The notes beneath the pieces are model-generated. The model saw only the letters and a list, made by a program, of their open reading frames with translations. It searched no databases and was not told where the DNA came from. The translations under genes and the position numbers were made by a program. Below, piece by piece: positions 44,801-59,004 of a DNA stretch of 64,000 nt (positions are counted from its first letter, which is position 1; every line of letters starts with the position of its first letter). The DNA comes from Sympetrum striolatum (taxonomy: Eukaryota; Arthropoda; Insecta; Odonata; Libellulidae): NCBI GenBank assembly GCA_947579665.1, contig OX388347.1:27520562-27584561 (forward strand), in the 5' to 3' direction.

Positions 44801-46839
44801 AATTCCCCTTTCTTTCCATTTTTCGATCTTATCTGGATAAAATGACGATTATTCAGGCAAAAGAGAGGAAAAAAAAGCAATTTCACTATTATCATCCCCA
44901 TTCCTTGCTTTTTTCGATCATATTTCGATAAAATTAAGAAAATCAATGCAGTATAGAGGAAAACAATTGAAATTTCGGTAAATTTTTTTGTTTTCGTAGC
45001 TGTTTTCGATCATAACTCGATTAAATGACGAGAATTAAGGCAAAATAGAGGAAAAAAATTGAAACTTCGGTAAAATTGTCCGTTTTCATTAATTTCTCCG
45101 ATCATATCTCGATAAAATCACGAAACTAAATACAAAATAGAGGACGAAAATTATTGTATCGATAAGAATTATCCGTTTTCATTGCTTTTTTCGAACATAT
45201 CTTACTAAAATGACGAAAATTAAGGTAAAATACAGGAAGAAATTTGAGATTTCGCAAAAATTATACGTTTTCGTTGCTTTTTTCGATCATATCTCGATAA
45301 AACGAGGTATATCAATGCTAAATAGAGGAAAAATATTGAAATTTTGCTGAAATTATCCGTTTTCGTTGCTTTTTTCGATAATATCACTTCCAAGAGACGA
45401 AAATTAAGGCAAAAAAGAGTAAAAAAATCAAAATTTCGGTGAAATTATCCGTTTTCGTTGATTTTTTTCGATCAGTTCACGATAAAATGAGGTAAATTAA
45501 TGCAAAATAGTGGAAAAAATTAAAATTTCGGTGCTATTATCCATTTGGTTGCTTTTTTCGATCATTTCTTGACAAAACGAGGAAAACAAAGGCATAGTAG
45601 AGGAAAAAAGTTAAACTTCGCTATAATTATCCGTCTTCGTTCCTTTTTTTCGATCAGATCTCGATAAAATGACGAAAGTAAAGGCCAAATAGAGGGAAAA
45701 TTTATTATTTCGACGAAACAAAACAGTTTTCATTGCTTTTTTCAATCATATCTCAGTAAAATGACGAAAATTAAGGCAAAATTGAGGAAAAAAATTGAAA
45801 TTTCGCAAAAATTGTCCGTATTCGTAGATTTTTTTCGATCAGATCTTGATAAAATGAGGTAAATAAATGCAAAATAGAGGAAAAAAAATTGAAATTTCGC
45901 TAAAATTATTCGTTTTCGTTGGTTTTTTCGATCATATAACTTAAAAATGACCAAAATTAGGGCAAAATAGAGGAAAAAAATTGAAATTTCTCTAAAATTA
46001 TCCGCTTTCGTTGATATTTTTCGATCAGATCTCGATAAAATGAAAAAAATAAATGCAAAATTGAGGAAAAAAATTGAAATTTTGCTTAAATTATCCGTTT
46101 TCGTTTCTTTTTTCGATCATATCACTTCAAAATGACGAAAATTAAGGCTAAATAGAGGAAATAATTTGAAGTTTCACAAAAAGTATCCGTTTTCGTTTCT
46201 TTTTTCGATCATATCACTTCAAAATGACGAAAATTAAAGCTAAATAGAGGAAATAAATTGAAATTTCACAAAAAGTATCCGTTTTCGTTGCTTTTTTCGA
46301 TCATATCTCGATAAAATGAGGTGAATAAATGCAATATAGAGGAAAGAATTGAAATTTCGCTATAATTATCCGTTTTCGTTCCTTTTTTTTCGATCAGATC
46401 TCGATAAAATGACGGAAGTAAAGGCCAAATAGAGGGAAAATTTATTATTTCAAAGAAACAAAACCGTTTTCATTGCTTTTTTCAATCATATCTCAGTAAA
46501 ATGACGAAAATTAAGGCAAAATACAGGAAAAAAATTTAAATTTCGCTACAATTAACCGCTTTCGTTGATTTTTTTCGATCAAATCTCGATAAAATGAAAA
46601 AAATAAATGCAAAATAGAGGAAAAAAATTGAAATTTTGCTAAAATTATCCGTTTTCATTTCTTTTTTCGATCATATCACTTCAAAATGACGAAAGTTATT
46701 GAAAAATAGAGGAAAAAAATTGAAATTTCGCTATAACTATCCTTTTTCATTGCTTTTTTCGATCATATCTCGATAAAATGAAAAAAATTAATGCAAAATT
46801 GAGGAAAAAAATTGAAATTTTGCTTAAATTATCCGTTTT
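41870..46839. repeat. 2,485-bp higher-order duplication (about 27 monomers), two copies
   Basis: Sequence from 41870 to 44354 is repeated almost exactly from 44355 to 46839. Diagnostic variants such as a mutated CGTCCCTTTTTCCGATCAC monomer start and a GTTGCTTTTATCGATTAT monomer recur at exactly 2,485 bp. Confidence 0.88.
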
Positions 46840-49800
46840 CGTTTCTTTTTTCGATCATAACACTTCAAAACGACGAAAATTAAGGCTAAATAGAGGAAAT
46901 AAATTGAAGTTTCACAAAAAGTATCCGTTTTCGTTTCTTCTTTCGATCATATCACTTCAAAATGACGAAAATTAAAGCTAAATAGAGGAAATAAATTGAA
47001 ATTTCACAAAAAGTATCCGTTTTCGTTGCTTTTTTCGATCATATCTCGATAAAATGAGGTGAATAAATGCAATATAGAGGAAAGAATTGAAATTTCGCTA
47101 TAATTATCCGTTTTCGTTCCTTTTTTTTCGATCAGATCTCGATAAAATGACGGAAGTAAAGGCCAAATAGAGGGAAAATTTATTATTTCAAAGAAACAAA
47201 ACCGTTTTCATTGCTTTTTTCAATCATATCTCAGTAAAATTACGAAAATTAAGGCAAAATACAGGAAAAAAATTTAAATTTCGCTACAATTAACCGCTTT
47301 CGTTGATTTTTTTCGATCAAATCTCGATAAAATGAAAAAAATAAATGCAAAATAGAGGAAAAAAATTGAAATTTTGCTAAAATTATCCGTTTTCATTTCT
47401 TTTTTCGATCATATCACTTCAAAATGACGAAAGTTAAGGAAAAATAGAGGAAAAAAATTGAAATTTCGCTATAACTATCCTTTTTCATTGCTTTTTTCGA
47501 TCATATCTCATTAAAATGAAAACATTTTAGGCAAAATTGAGGAAAAAAATTGAAATTTCCCAAAAATTATCCGTTTTCGTTCCTTTTTCCGATTACATCT
47601 CGATAAAATGAGGAAATTTAACGCCAAATAGAGGGAAAATTTATTATTTCGATGAAAATAATCCGTTTTCATTCGTTTTTCTGATCATATCTCAGTAAAA
47701 TGACGAAAATTATGGCAAATTAGAGGAAAAAAATTGAAATTACGTTGAAATCATCCGTGTCCGATGCTTTTTTCAATCATACTCGGCAAAATGGCAAATA
47801 TTAAAGCAAAATAGAGGATAAAAATTTAAATTTCGCTAAAATTATCCGTTTTCGTTGCTTTCTTCGATCATATCTCAATAAAACGAGGGAAATTAAGGCA
47901 TAATATAGGAAAAAAATTGAAATTTCCTCAAAATTCCCCTTTCTTTCCATTTTTCGATCTTATCTGGATAAAATGACGATTATTCAGGCAAAAGAGAGGA
48001 AAAAAAAGCAATTTCACTATTATCATCCCCATTCCTTGCTTTTTTCGATCATATTTCGATAAAATTAAGAAAATCAATGCAGTATAGAGGAAAACAATTG
48101 AAATTTCGGTAAATTTTTTTGTTTTCGTAGCTGTTTTCGATCATAACTCGATTAAATGACTAGAATTAAGGCAAAATAGAGGAAAAAAATTGAAACTTCG
48201 GTAAAATTGTCTGTTTTCATTAATTTCTCCGATCATATCTCGATAAAATCACGAAACTAAATACAAAATATAGGACGAAAATTATTGTATCGATAAGAAT
48301 TATCCGTTTTCATTGCTTTTTTCGAACATATCTTACTAAAATGACGAAAATTAAGATAAAACACAGGAAGAAATTTGAGATTTCGCAAAAATTATACGTT
48401 TTCGTTGCTTTTTTCGATCATATCTCGATAAAACGAGGTATATCAATGCTAAATAGAGGAAAAATATTGAAATTTTGCTGAAATTATCCGTTTTCGTTGC
48501 TTTTTTCGATAATATCACTTCCAAGAGACGAAAATTAAGGCAAAAAAGAGTAAAAAAATCAAAATTTCGGTGAAATTATCCGTTTTCGTTGATTTTTTTC
48601 GATCAGTTCACGATAAAATGAGGTAAATTAATGCAAAATAGTGGAAAAAATTGAAATTTCGGTGCTTTTATCCATTTGGTTGCTTTTTTCGATCATTTCT
48701 TGACAAAACGAGGAAAACAAAGGCATAGTAGAGGAAAAAAGTTAAACTTCGCTATAATTATCCGTTTTCGTTCCTTTTTTTTCGATCAGATCTCGATAAA
48801 ATGACGGAAGTAAAGGCCAAATAGAGGGAAAATTTATTATTTCAAAGAAACAAAACCGTTTTCATTGCTTTTTTCAATCATATCTCAGTAAAATGACGAA
48901 AATTAAGGCAAAATAGAGGAAAAAAATTTAAATTTCGCTACAATTAACCGCTTTCGTTGATTTTTTTCGATCAAATCTCGATAAAATGAAAAAAATAAAT
49001 GCAAAATAGAGGAAAAAAATTGAAATTTTGCTAAAATTATCCGTTTTCATTTCTTTTTTCGATCATATCACTTCAAAATGACGAAAGTTAAGGAAAAATA
49101 GAGGAAAAAAATTGAAATTTCGCTATAACTATCATTTTTCATTGTTTTTTTCGATCATATCTCAGTAAAATGAAAACATTTTAGGCAAAATTGAGGAAAA
49201 AAATTGAAATTTCGCTAAAATTATTCGTTTTCGTTGGTTTTTTCGATCATATAACTTAAAAATGACAAAAATTAAGGCTAAATAGAGGAAATAATTTAAA
49301 GTTTCACAAAAAGTATCCGTTTTCGTTTCTTTTTTCGATCATATCACTTCAAAATGACGAAAATTAAAGCTAAATAGAGGAAATAAATTGAAATTTCACA
49401 AAAAGTATCCGTTTTCGTTGCTTTTTTCGATCATATCTCGATAAAATGAGGTGAATAAATGCAATATAGAGGAAAGAATTGAAATTTCGCTATAATGATC
49501 CGTTTTCGTTCCTTTTTTTTCGATCAGATCTCGATAAAATGACGGAAGTAAAGGCCAAATAGAGGGAAAATTTATTATTTCAAAGAAACAAAACCGTTTT
49601 CATTGCTTTTTTCAATCATATCTCAGTAAAATTACGAAAATTAAGGCAAAATAGAGGAAAAAAATTTAAATTTCGCTACAATTAACCGCTTTCGTTGATT
49701 TTTTTCGATCAAATCTCGATAAAATGAAAAAAATAAATGCAAAATAGAGGAAAAAAATTGAAATTTAGCTAAAATTATCCGTTTTCATTTCTTTTTTCGA

Positions 49801-49960
49801 TCATATCACTTCAAAATGACGAAAGTTAAGGAAAAATAGAGGAAAAAAATGGAAATTTCGCTATAACTATCCTTTTTCATTGCTTTTTTCGATCATATCT
49901 CATTAAAATGAAAACATTTTAGGCAAAATTGAGGAAAAAAATTGAAATTTCCCAAAAATT
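46050..49960. repeat. 738-bp (8-monomer) higher-order repeats
   Basis: The variant ACGGAAGTAAAGGCCAAATA occurs at 46413 and 47151, and again at 48804 and 49542. Both pairs are 738 bp apart, and neighbouring variants keep the same order. Confidence 0.75.
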
Positions 49961-50074
49961 ATCCGTTTTCGTTCCTTTTTCCGATTACATCTCGATAAAA
50001 TGAGGAAATTTAACGCCAAATAGAGGGAAAATTTATTGTTTCGATGAAAATAATCCGTTTTCATTCGTTTTTCT

Positions 50075-52437
50075 GATCAGATCTCGATAAAATGAAGAAA
50101 ATCAATGCAGTATAGAGGAAAACAATTGAAATTTTGCTAAAATTATCCATTTTCGTTTCATTTTTCTATCATATCACTTCAAAATGACGACAATTAGGGC
50201 AAATTAGAGGAAATAAATTGAAATTTCGCAAAAAGTGTCCGTTTTCGTTGCTTTTTTCGATCATATTTCAATAAAACGAAGGAAATTAAGACATAATATA
50301 GGAAAAAAATTGAAATTTCCTTAAAACTTCCCCATCCTTTCCTTTTTTCGATCTTATCTGGATAAAATGACGTTTGTTTAGGCAAAAGAGAGGAAAAAAA
50401 AGAATTTCACTATTATCATCCCCATTCCTTGCTTTTTTCGATCATATCTCGATAGAATTAAGAAAATCAATGCAGTATAGAGGAAAATAATTGAAATTTC
50501 GGTAAATTTTTCCGTTTTCGTAGCCATTTTCGATCATAACTCGATTAAATGACGAGAATTAAGGCAAAATAGAGGAAAAAAATTGAAACTTCGGTAAAAT
50601 TATCAGTTTTCATTAATTTCTCCATTCATATCTCGATAAAATAACGAAACTAAATACAAAATAGAGGACGAAAATAATTATATCGATAAGAATTATCCGT
50701 TTTCATTGCTTTTTTCGAACATATCTTACTAAAATGACGAAAATTAAGGTAAAATACAGGAAGAAATTTGAAATTTCGCAAAAATTATCCGTTTTCGTTG
50801 CTTTTTTCGATCATATCTCGATAAAACGAGGTATATCAATGCTAAATAAAGGAAAAAAATTGAAATTATCCTTTTCGTTGCTTTTTTCGATAATATCACT
50901 TCCAAGAGACGAAAATTAAGGCAAAAAAGAGTAAAAAAATCAAAATTTCGGTGTAATTATCCGTTTTCGTTGATTTTTTCGATCAGTTCACGATAAAATG
51001 AGGTAAATTAATGCAAAATAGAGGAAAAAAATTGAAATTTCGTTAAAATTATTCGTTCTCGTTGGTTTTTTCGATCATGTCTCGACAAAACGAGGGAATT
51101 AAGGCAAAATAGAGAACAAAATTGAAATTTCGCTAAAATTATCCGTTTTCATTTCTTTTTTCGATCATATCACTTCAAAATGACGAAAATAAAGGCAAAA
51201 TAGAGGAAAAAAATTTAAATTTCGCTAAAATTATCCGCTTTCGTTGATTTTTCTCGATCAGATCTCGATAAAATGTAGAAAATCAATGCAGTATAGAGGA
51301 AAACAATTGAAATTTTGCTAAAATTATCCATTTTCGTTTCTTTTTTCTATCATATCACTTCAAAATGACGACAATTAAGGCAAATTAGAGGAAATAAATT
51401 GAAATTTCGCAAAAAGTGTCCGTTTTCGTTGCTTTTTTCGATCATATTTCAATAAAACGAGCGAAATTAAGACATAATATAGGAAAAAAATTGAAATTTC
51501 CTTAAAACTTCCCCATCCTTTCCTTTTTTCGATCTTATCTGAATAAAATGACGTTTGTTTAGGCAAAAGAGAGGAAAAAAAAGCAATTTCACTATTATCA
51601 TCCCCATTCCTTGCTTTTTTCGATCATATCTCGATAGAATTAAGAAAATCAATGCAGTATAGAGGAAAACAATTGAAATTTCGGTAAATTTTTCCGTTTT
51701 CGTAGCTATTTTCGATCATAACTCGATTAAATGACGAGAATTAAGGCAAAATAGAGGAAAAAAATTGAAACTTCGGTAAAATTATCAGTTTTCATTAATT
51801 TCTCCATTCATATCTCGATAAAATAACGAAACTAAATACAAAATAGAGGACGAAAATAATTATATCGATAAGAATTATCCGTTTTCATTGCTTTTTTCGA
51901 ACATATCTTACTAAAATGACGAAAATTAAGGTAAAATACAGGAAGAAATTTGAAATTTCGCAAAAATTATCCGTTTTCGTTGCTTTTTTCGATCATATCT
52001 CTATAAAACGAGGTATATCAATGCTAAATAAAGGAAAAAAATTGAAATTATCCGTTTTCGTTGCATTTTTCGATAATATCACTTCCAAGAGACGAAAATT
52101 AAGGCAAAAAAGAGTAAAAAAATCAAAATTTCGGTGTAATTATCCGTTTTCGTTGATTTTTTCGATCAGTTCACGATAAAATGAGGTAAATTAATGCAAA
52201 ATAGAGGAAAAAAATTGAAATTTCGTTAAAATTATTCGTTCTCGTTGGTTTTTTCGATCATGTCTCGACAAAACGAGGGAATTAAGGCAAAATAGAGAAC
52301 AAAATTGAAATTTCGCTAAAATTATCCGTTTTCATTTCTTTTTTCGATCATATCACTTCAAAATGACGAAAATAAAGGCAAAATAGAGGAAAAAAATTTA
52401 AATTTCGCTAAAATTATCCGCTTTCGTTGATTTTTCT
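50075..52437. repeat. 1,181-bp (13-monomer) tandem duplication
   Basis: The block 50075-51255 is repeated at 51256-52437 with few changes. Variants such as TTTTTCTATCATATCACTTC and the block of 'cgttctcgttggttttttcg' recur at that distance, and a third start is seen at 52438. Confidence 0.8.
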
Positions 52438-53220
52438 CGATCAGATCTCGATAAAATGAAAAAAATAAATGCAAAATAGAGGAAAAAAATTGAAATTTTG
52501 CTAAAATTATCCGTTTTCGTTTCTTTTTTCGATTATATCACTTCAAAATGACGGAAATTAAGGCAAAATAGAGGAAATAAATTGAAATTTCCTTAAAACT
52601 TCCCCTTTCTTTCCTTTTTTCGATCTTATCTGGATAAAATGACGATTATTTAGGCAAAAGAGAGGAAAAAAAAGCAATTTCACTATTATCATCCCCATTC
52701 CTTGCTTTTTTCGATCATATCTCGATAAAATGAAGAAAATCACTGCAGTATAGAGGAAAACAATTGAAATTTTGCTAAAATTATCCGTTTATGTTTCTTT
52801 ATTCGATAATATCACTTCAAAATGACGACAATTAAGGCAAAATAGAGGAAATAAATTGAAATTTCGCATAAAGTATCCGTTTTCGTTGCTTTTTTCGATC
52901 ATATTTCAACAAAACGAGGGAAATTAAGACATAATATAGGAAAAAAATTGAAATTTCCTTAAAACTTCCCCTTTCTTTCCTTTTTTCGATCTTATCTGGA
53001 TAAAATGACGTTTATTTAGGCAAAAGAGAGGAAAAAAAGCAATTTCACTATTATCATCCCCATTCCTTGCTTTTTTCGATCATATCTCGATAAAATTAAG
53101 AAAATCAATGCAGTATAGAGGAAAACAATTGAAATTTCGGTAAATTTTTCCGTTTTCGTAGCTATTTTCGATCATAACTCGATTAAATGACGAGAATTAA
53201 GGCAAAATAGAGGAATAAAA

Positions 53221-56200
53221 TTGAAACTTCGCAAAAAGTATCCGTTTTCGTTGCTTTTTTCGATCATATTTCAACAAAACGAGGGAAATTAAGACATAAT
53301 ATAGGAAAAAAAATTGAAATTCCCTTAAAACTTCCCCTTTCTTTCCTTTTTTCGATCTTATCTGGATAAAATGACGTTTATTTAGGCAAAAGAGAGGAAA
53401 AAAAGCAATTTCACTATTATCATCCCCATTCCTTGCTTTTTTCGATCATATCTCGATAAAATTAAGAAAATCAATGCAGTATAGAGGAAAACAATTGAAA
53501 TTTCGGTAAATTTTTCCGTTTTCGTAACTATTTTCGATCATAACTCGATTAAATGACGAGAATTAAGGCAAAATAGAGGAATAAAATTGAAACTTCGCAA
53601 AAAGTATCCGTTTTCGTTGCTTTTTTCGATCATATTTCAACAAAACGAGAGAAATTAAGACATAATATAGGAAAAAAAATTGAAATTTCCTTAAAACTTC
53701 CCCTTTCTTTCCTTTTTTCGATCTTATCTGGATAAAATGACGTTTATTTAGGCAAAAGAGAGGAAAAAAAAGCAATTTCACTATTATCATCCCCATTCCT
53801 TGCTTTTTTCGATCATATCTCGATAAAATTAAGAAAATCAATGCAGTATAGAGGAAAACAATTGAAATTTCGGTAAATTTTTCCGTTTTCGTAGCTATTT
53901 TCGATCATAACTCGATTAAATGACGAGAATTAAGGCAACATAGAGGAATAAAATTGAAACTTCGCAAAAAGTATCCGTTTTCGTTGCTTTTTTCGATCAT
54001 ATCACTTCAAAACGAGGGAAATTAACGCATAATATAGGAAAAAAAATTGAAATTTCCTTAAAACTTCCCCTTTCTTTCCTTTTTTCGATCTTATCTGGAT
54101 AAAATGACGTTTATTTAGGCAAAAGAGAGGAAAAAAAGCAATTTCACTATTATCATCCCCATTCCTTGCTTTTTTCGATCATATCTCGATAAAATTAAGA
54201 AAATCAATGCAGTATAGAGGAAAACAATTGAAATTTCGGTAAATTTTTCCGTTTTCGTAGCTATTTTCGATCATAACTCGATTAAATGACGAGAATTAAG
54301 GCAAAATAGAGGAATAAAATTGAAACTTCGCAAAAAGTATCCGTTTTCGTTGCTTTTTTCGATCATATTTCAACAAAACGAGGGAAATTAAGACATAATA
54401 TAGGGAAAAAAATTGAAATTCCCTTAAAACTTCCCCTTTCTTTCCTTTTTTCGATCTTATCTGGATAAAATGACGTTTATTTAGGCAAAAGAGAGGAAAA
54501 AAAGCAATTTCACTATTATCATCCCCATTCCTTGCTTTTTTCGATCATATCTCGATAAAATTAAGAAAATCAATGCAGTATAGAGGAAAACAATTGAAAT
54601 TTCGGTAAATTTTTCCGTTTTCGTAACTATTTTCGATCATAACTCGATTAAATGACGAGAATTAAGGCAAAATAGAGGAATAAAATTGAAACTTCGCAAA
54701 AAGTATCCGTTTTCGTTGCTTTTTTCGATCATATTTCAACAAAACGAGAGAAATTAAGACATAATATAGGAAAAAAAATTGAAATTTCCTTAAAACTTCC
54801 CCTTTCTTTCCTTTTTTCGATCTTATCTGGATAAAATGACGTTTATTTAGGCAAAAGAGAGGAAAAAAAAGCAATTTCACTATTATCATCCCCATTCCTT
54901 GCTTTTTTCGATCATATCTCGATAAAATTAAGAAAATCAATGCAGTATAGAGGAAAACAATTGAAATTTCGGTAAATTTTTCCGTTTTCGTAGCTATTTT
55001 CGATCATAACTCGATTAAATGACGAGAATTAAGGCAACATAGAGGAATAAAATTGAAACTTCGCAAAAAGTATCCGTTTTCGTTGCTCTTCTCGATCATA
55101 TCTCAACAAAACGAGGGAAATTAACGCATAATATAGGAAAAAAAATTGAAATTTCCTTAAAACTTCCCCTTTCTTTCCTTTTTTCGATCTTATCTGGATA
55201 AAATGATGTTTGTTTAGGCAAAAGAGAGGAAAAAAAAGCAATTTCACTATTATCATCCCCATTCCTTGCTTTTTTCGATCATATCTCGATAAAATTAAGA
55301 AAATCAATGCAGTATAGAGGAAAACAATTGAAATTTCGGTAAATTTTTCCGTTTTCGTAGCTATTTTCGATCATAACTCGATTAAATGACGAGAATTAAG
55401 GCAAAATAGAGGAATAAAATTGAAACTTCGCAAAAAGTATCCGTTTTCGTTGCTTTTTTCGATCATATTTCAACAAAACGAGAGAAATTAAGACATAATA
55501 TAGGAAAAAAAATTGAAATTTCCTTAAAACTTCCCCTTTCTTTCCTTTTTTCGATCTTATCTGGATAAAATGACGTTTATTTAGGCAAAAGAGAGGAAAA
55601 AAAAGCAATTTCACTATTATCATCCCCATTCCTTGCTTTTTTCGATCATATCTCGAGAAAATTAAGAAAATCAATGCAGTATAGAGGAAAACAATTGAAA
55701 TTTCGGTAAATTTTTCCGTTTTCGTAGCTATTTTCGATCATAACTCGATTAAATGACGAGAATTAAGGCAACATAGAGGAATAAAATTGAAACTTCGCAA
55801 AAAGTATCCGTTTTCGTTGCTTTTTTCGATCATATTTCAACAAAACGAGAGAAATTAAGACATAATATAGGAAAAAAAATTGAAATTTCCTTAAAACTTC
55901 CCCTTTCTTTCCTTTTTTAGATCTTATCTGGATAAAATGACGTTTATTTAGGCAAAAGAGAGGAAAAAAAAGCAATTTCACTATTATCATCCCCATTCCT
56001 TGCTTTTTTCGATCATATCTCGAGAAAATTAAGAAAATCAATGCAGTATAGAGGAAAACAATTGAAATTTCGGTAAATTTTTCCGTTTTCGTAGCTATTT
56101 TCGATCATAACTCGATTAAATGACGAGAATTAAGGCAAAATAGAGGAATAAAATTGAAACTTCGCAAAAAGTATCCGTTTTCGTTGCTTTTTTCGATCAT

Positions 56201-56520
56201 ATTTCAACAAAACGAGGGAAATTAAGACATAATATAGGAAAAAAAATTGAAATTTCCTTAAAACTTCCCCTTTCTTTCCTTTTTTCGATCTTATCTGGAT
56301 AAAATGACGTTTATTTAGGCAAAAGAGGGGAAAAAAAAGCAATTTAACTATTATCATCCCCATTCCTTGCTTTTTTCTGTCATATTTCGATAAAATTAAG
56401 AAAATCAATGCAGTATAGAGGAAAACAATTGAAATTTCGGTAAATTTTTTTGTTTTCTAGCTGTTTTCGTTCATAACTCGATTAAATGACGAGAATTAAG
56501 GCAAAATAGAGGAATAAAAT
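53221..56520. repeat. 367-bp (4-monomer) higher-order repeat, nine copies
   Basis: The unit start TTGAAACTTCGCAAAAAGTA occurs at 53221, 53587, 53954, 54320, 54686, 55053, 55420, 55787 and 56154, always 366-367 bp apart. Units are almost identical. Private variants (CGTAACTATT at 53524 and 54623; ATTCCCTTAAAAC at about 53320 and 54418) recur at 1,099 bp, so three-unit blocks were themselves duplicated. Confidence 0.92.
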
Positions 56521-59004
56521 TGAAATTTCCTTAAAACTTCCCCTTTCTTTCCTTTTTTCGATCTTATCTGGATAAAATGACGTTTATTTAGGCAAAAGAG
56601 AGAAAAAAAGCAATTTCACTATTATCATCCCCATTCCTTGCTTTTTTCGATCATATCTCGATAAAATTAAGAAAATCAATGCAGCATAGAGGAAAACCAT
56701 TTAAAATTTGGTAAATTTTTCCGTTTTCGTAGCTATTTTTGATCATAACTCGATTTAATGACGAGAATTAAGGCAAAATAGAGGATAAAAATTGAAACTT
56801 CGGTAAAATTATCAGTTTTCATTAATTTCTCCCATCATATCTCGATAAAATAACGAAACTAAATACAAAATAGTGGATGAAAATAATTGTATCGATAAGA
56901 ATTATCCGTTTTCGTTGCTTTTTTCGATCATATCTCGATAAAACGAGGTATGTCAATGCTAAATAGAGGAAAAAAATTGAAATTTTGCTGAAATTTTCGG
57001 TTTCCTTGCTTTTTTCGATAATATCACATCCAAGAGACGAAAATTAAGGCAAAAAAGAGTAAAAAAAATCAAAATTTCGTTGAAATTATCCGTTTTCGTT
57101 GATTTTTTCGATCAGTTCACGATAAAATGAGGTAAATTAATGCAAAATAGAGGAAAAAAATTGAAATTTCGCTAAAATTATTCGTTCTCGTTGGTTTTTT
57201 CGATCATGTCTCGATAAAATAACGAAACTAAATACAAAATAGAGGACGAAAATAATTATATAGATAAGAATTATCCGTTTTCATTGCTTTTTTCGAGCAT
57301 ATCTTACTAAAATGACGAAAATTAAGGTAAAATACAGGAAGAAATTTTAAATTTTGCTAAAATTATCCGTTTTCGTTGCTTTTTTCGATCATGTCTCGAC
57401 AAAACGAAGGAAATTAAGGCAAAATAGAGAAAAAAATAGATATTTCGCTATAATTATCCGTTTTCATTACTTTTTTCGATCATAGAACTTCAAAATGACG
57501 AAAATTAAGGCAAAATAGAGGAAAAAAATTTAAATTTCGCAAAAATTATCCGCTTTCCTTGATTTTTTTCGATCAGATCTCGATAAAATGAAAAAAATAA
57601 ATGCAAAATAGAGGAAAAAAATTGAAATTTTGTTAAATTATCCGTTTTCGTTTCTTTTTTCGATTATATCACTTCAAAATGACGAAAATTAAGGCAAAAT
57701 AGAGAAAATAATTTGAAATTTCGCAAAAAGTATCCGTTTTCGTTGCTTTTTTCGATCATATCTCAACAAAACGAGGGAAATTAAGGCATAATATAGGAAA
57801 AAAATTGAAATTTCCTTAAAACTTCCCCTTTCTTTCCTTTTTTCGATCTTATCTGGATAAAATGACGTTTATTTAGGCAAAAGAGAGGAAAAAAAAGCAA
57901 TTTCACTATTATCATCTCCATTCCTTGCTTTTTTCGATCATATCTCGATAAAATGAAGAAAATCACTGTAGTATAGAGGAAAACAATTGAAATTTCGGTA
58001 AATTTTTCCGTTTTCGTAGCTATTTTCGATAATAACTCGATTAAATGACGAGAATTAAGGCAAAATAGAGGTAAAAATTGAAACTTCGGCAAAATTATCA
58101 GTTTTCATTAATTTCTCCCATCATATCTCGATAAAATAACGAAACTAAATACAAAATAGAGGACGAAAATAATTGTATCGATAAGAATTATCCGTTTTCA
58201 TTGCTTTTTTCGAACATATCTTACTAAAATGACGAAAATTAAGGTAAAATACAGGAAGAAATTTGAATTTTCGCAAAAATTATCCGTTTTCGTTGCTTTT
58301 TTCGATCATATCTGGATAAAAGGAGGTATATCAAAGCTAAATAGAGGAAAAATATTGAAATTTTGCTGAAATTATCCGTTTTCGTTGCTTTTTTCGATAA
58401 TATCACTTCCAACAGACGAAAATTAAGGCACAAAAGAGTAAAAAAATCAAAATTTCGGTGAAATTATCCGTTTTCATTGCTTTTTTCGATCATATCTCGA
58501 TAAAATGAAAAAAATAAATGCAAAATAGAGGAAAAAAATTGAAACTTTGTTAAATTATCCGTTTTCGTTCCTTTTTTCGATCATATCTCGATAAAACGAG
58601 GTATATCGATGCTAAATAGAGGAAAAAAATTGAAAATATTCGTTTTCGTTTCTTTTTTCGATAATATCACTTCCAAGAGACGAAAATTAAGGCAAAATAG
58701 AGGAAATAAATTGAAATTTCGCAAAAATTATTCGTTCTCGTTGGTTTTTTCGATCATGTCTCGACAAAACGAGGGAAATTAAGGCAAAATAGAGAAAAAA
58801 ATAGAAATTTCGCTAAAATTATCCGTTTTCATTTCTTTTTTCGATCATATCACTTCAAATTGACGAAAATTAAGGCAAAATAGAGGAAAAAAATAGAAAT
58901 TTCGCTAAAATTATCCGTTTTCGTTGCTTTTTTCGATAATATCACTTCCAAGAGATGGAAATTAAGGCAAAAAAGAGTAAAAAAATCAAAGTTTCGGTGA
59001 AATT

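Noticed and set aside
53563..56408. Series of near-identical 92-residue minus-strand open frames
   Set aside because: They are period-four readings of the satellite, have lysine/phenylalanine-rich composition dictated by AT-rich repeats, and no start or splice context.
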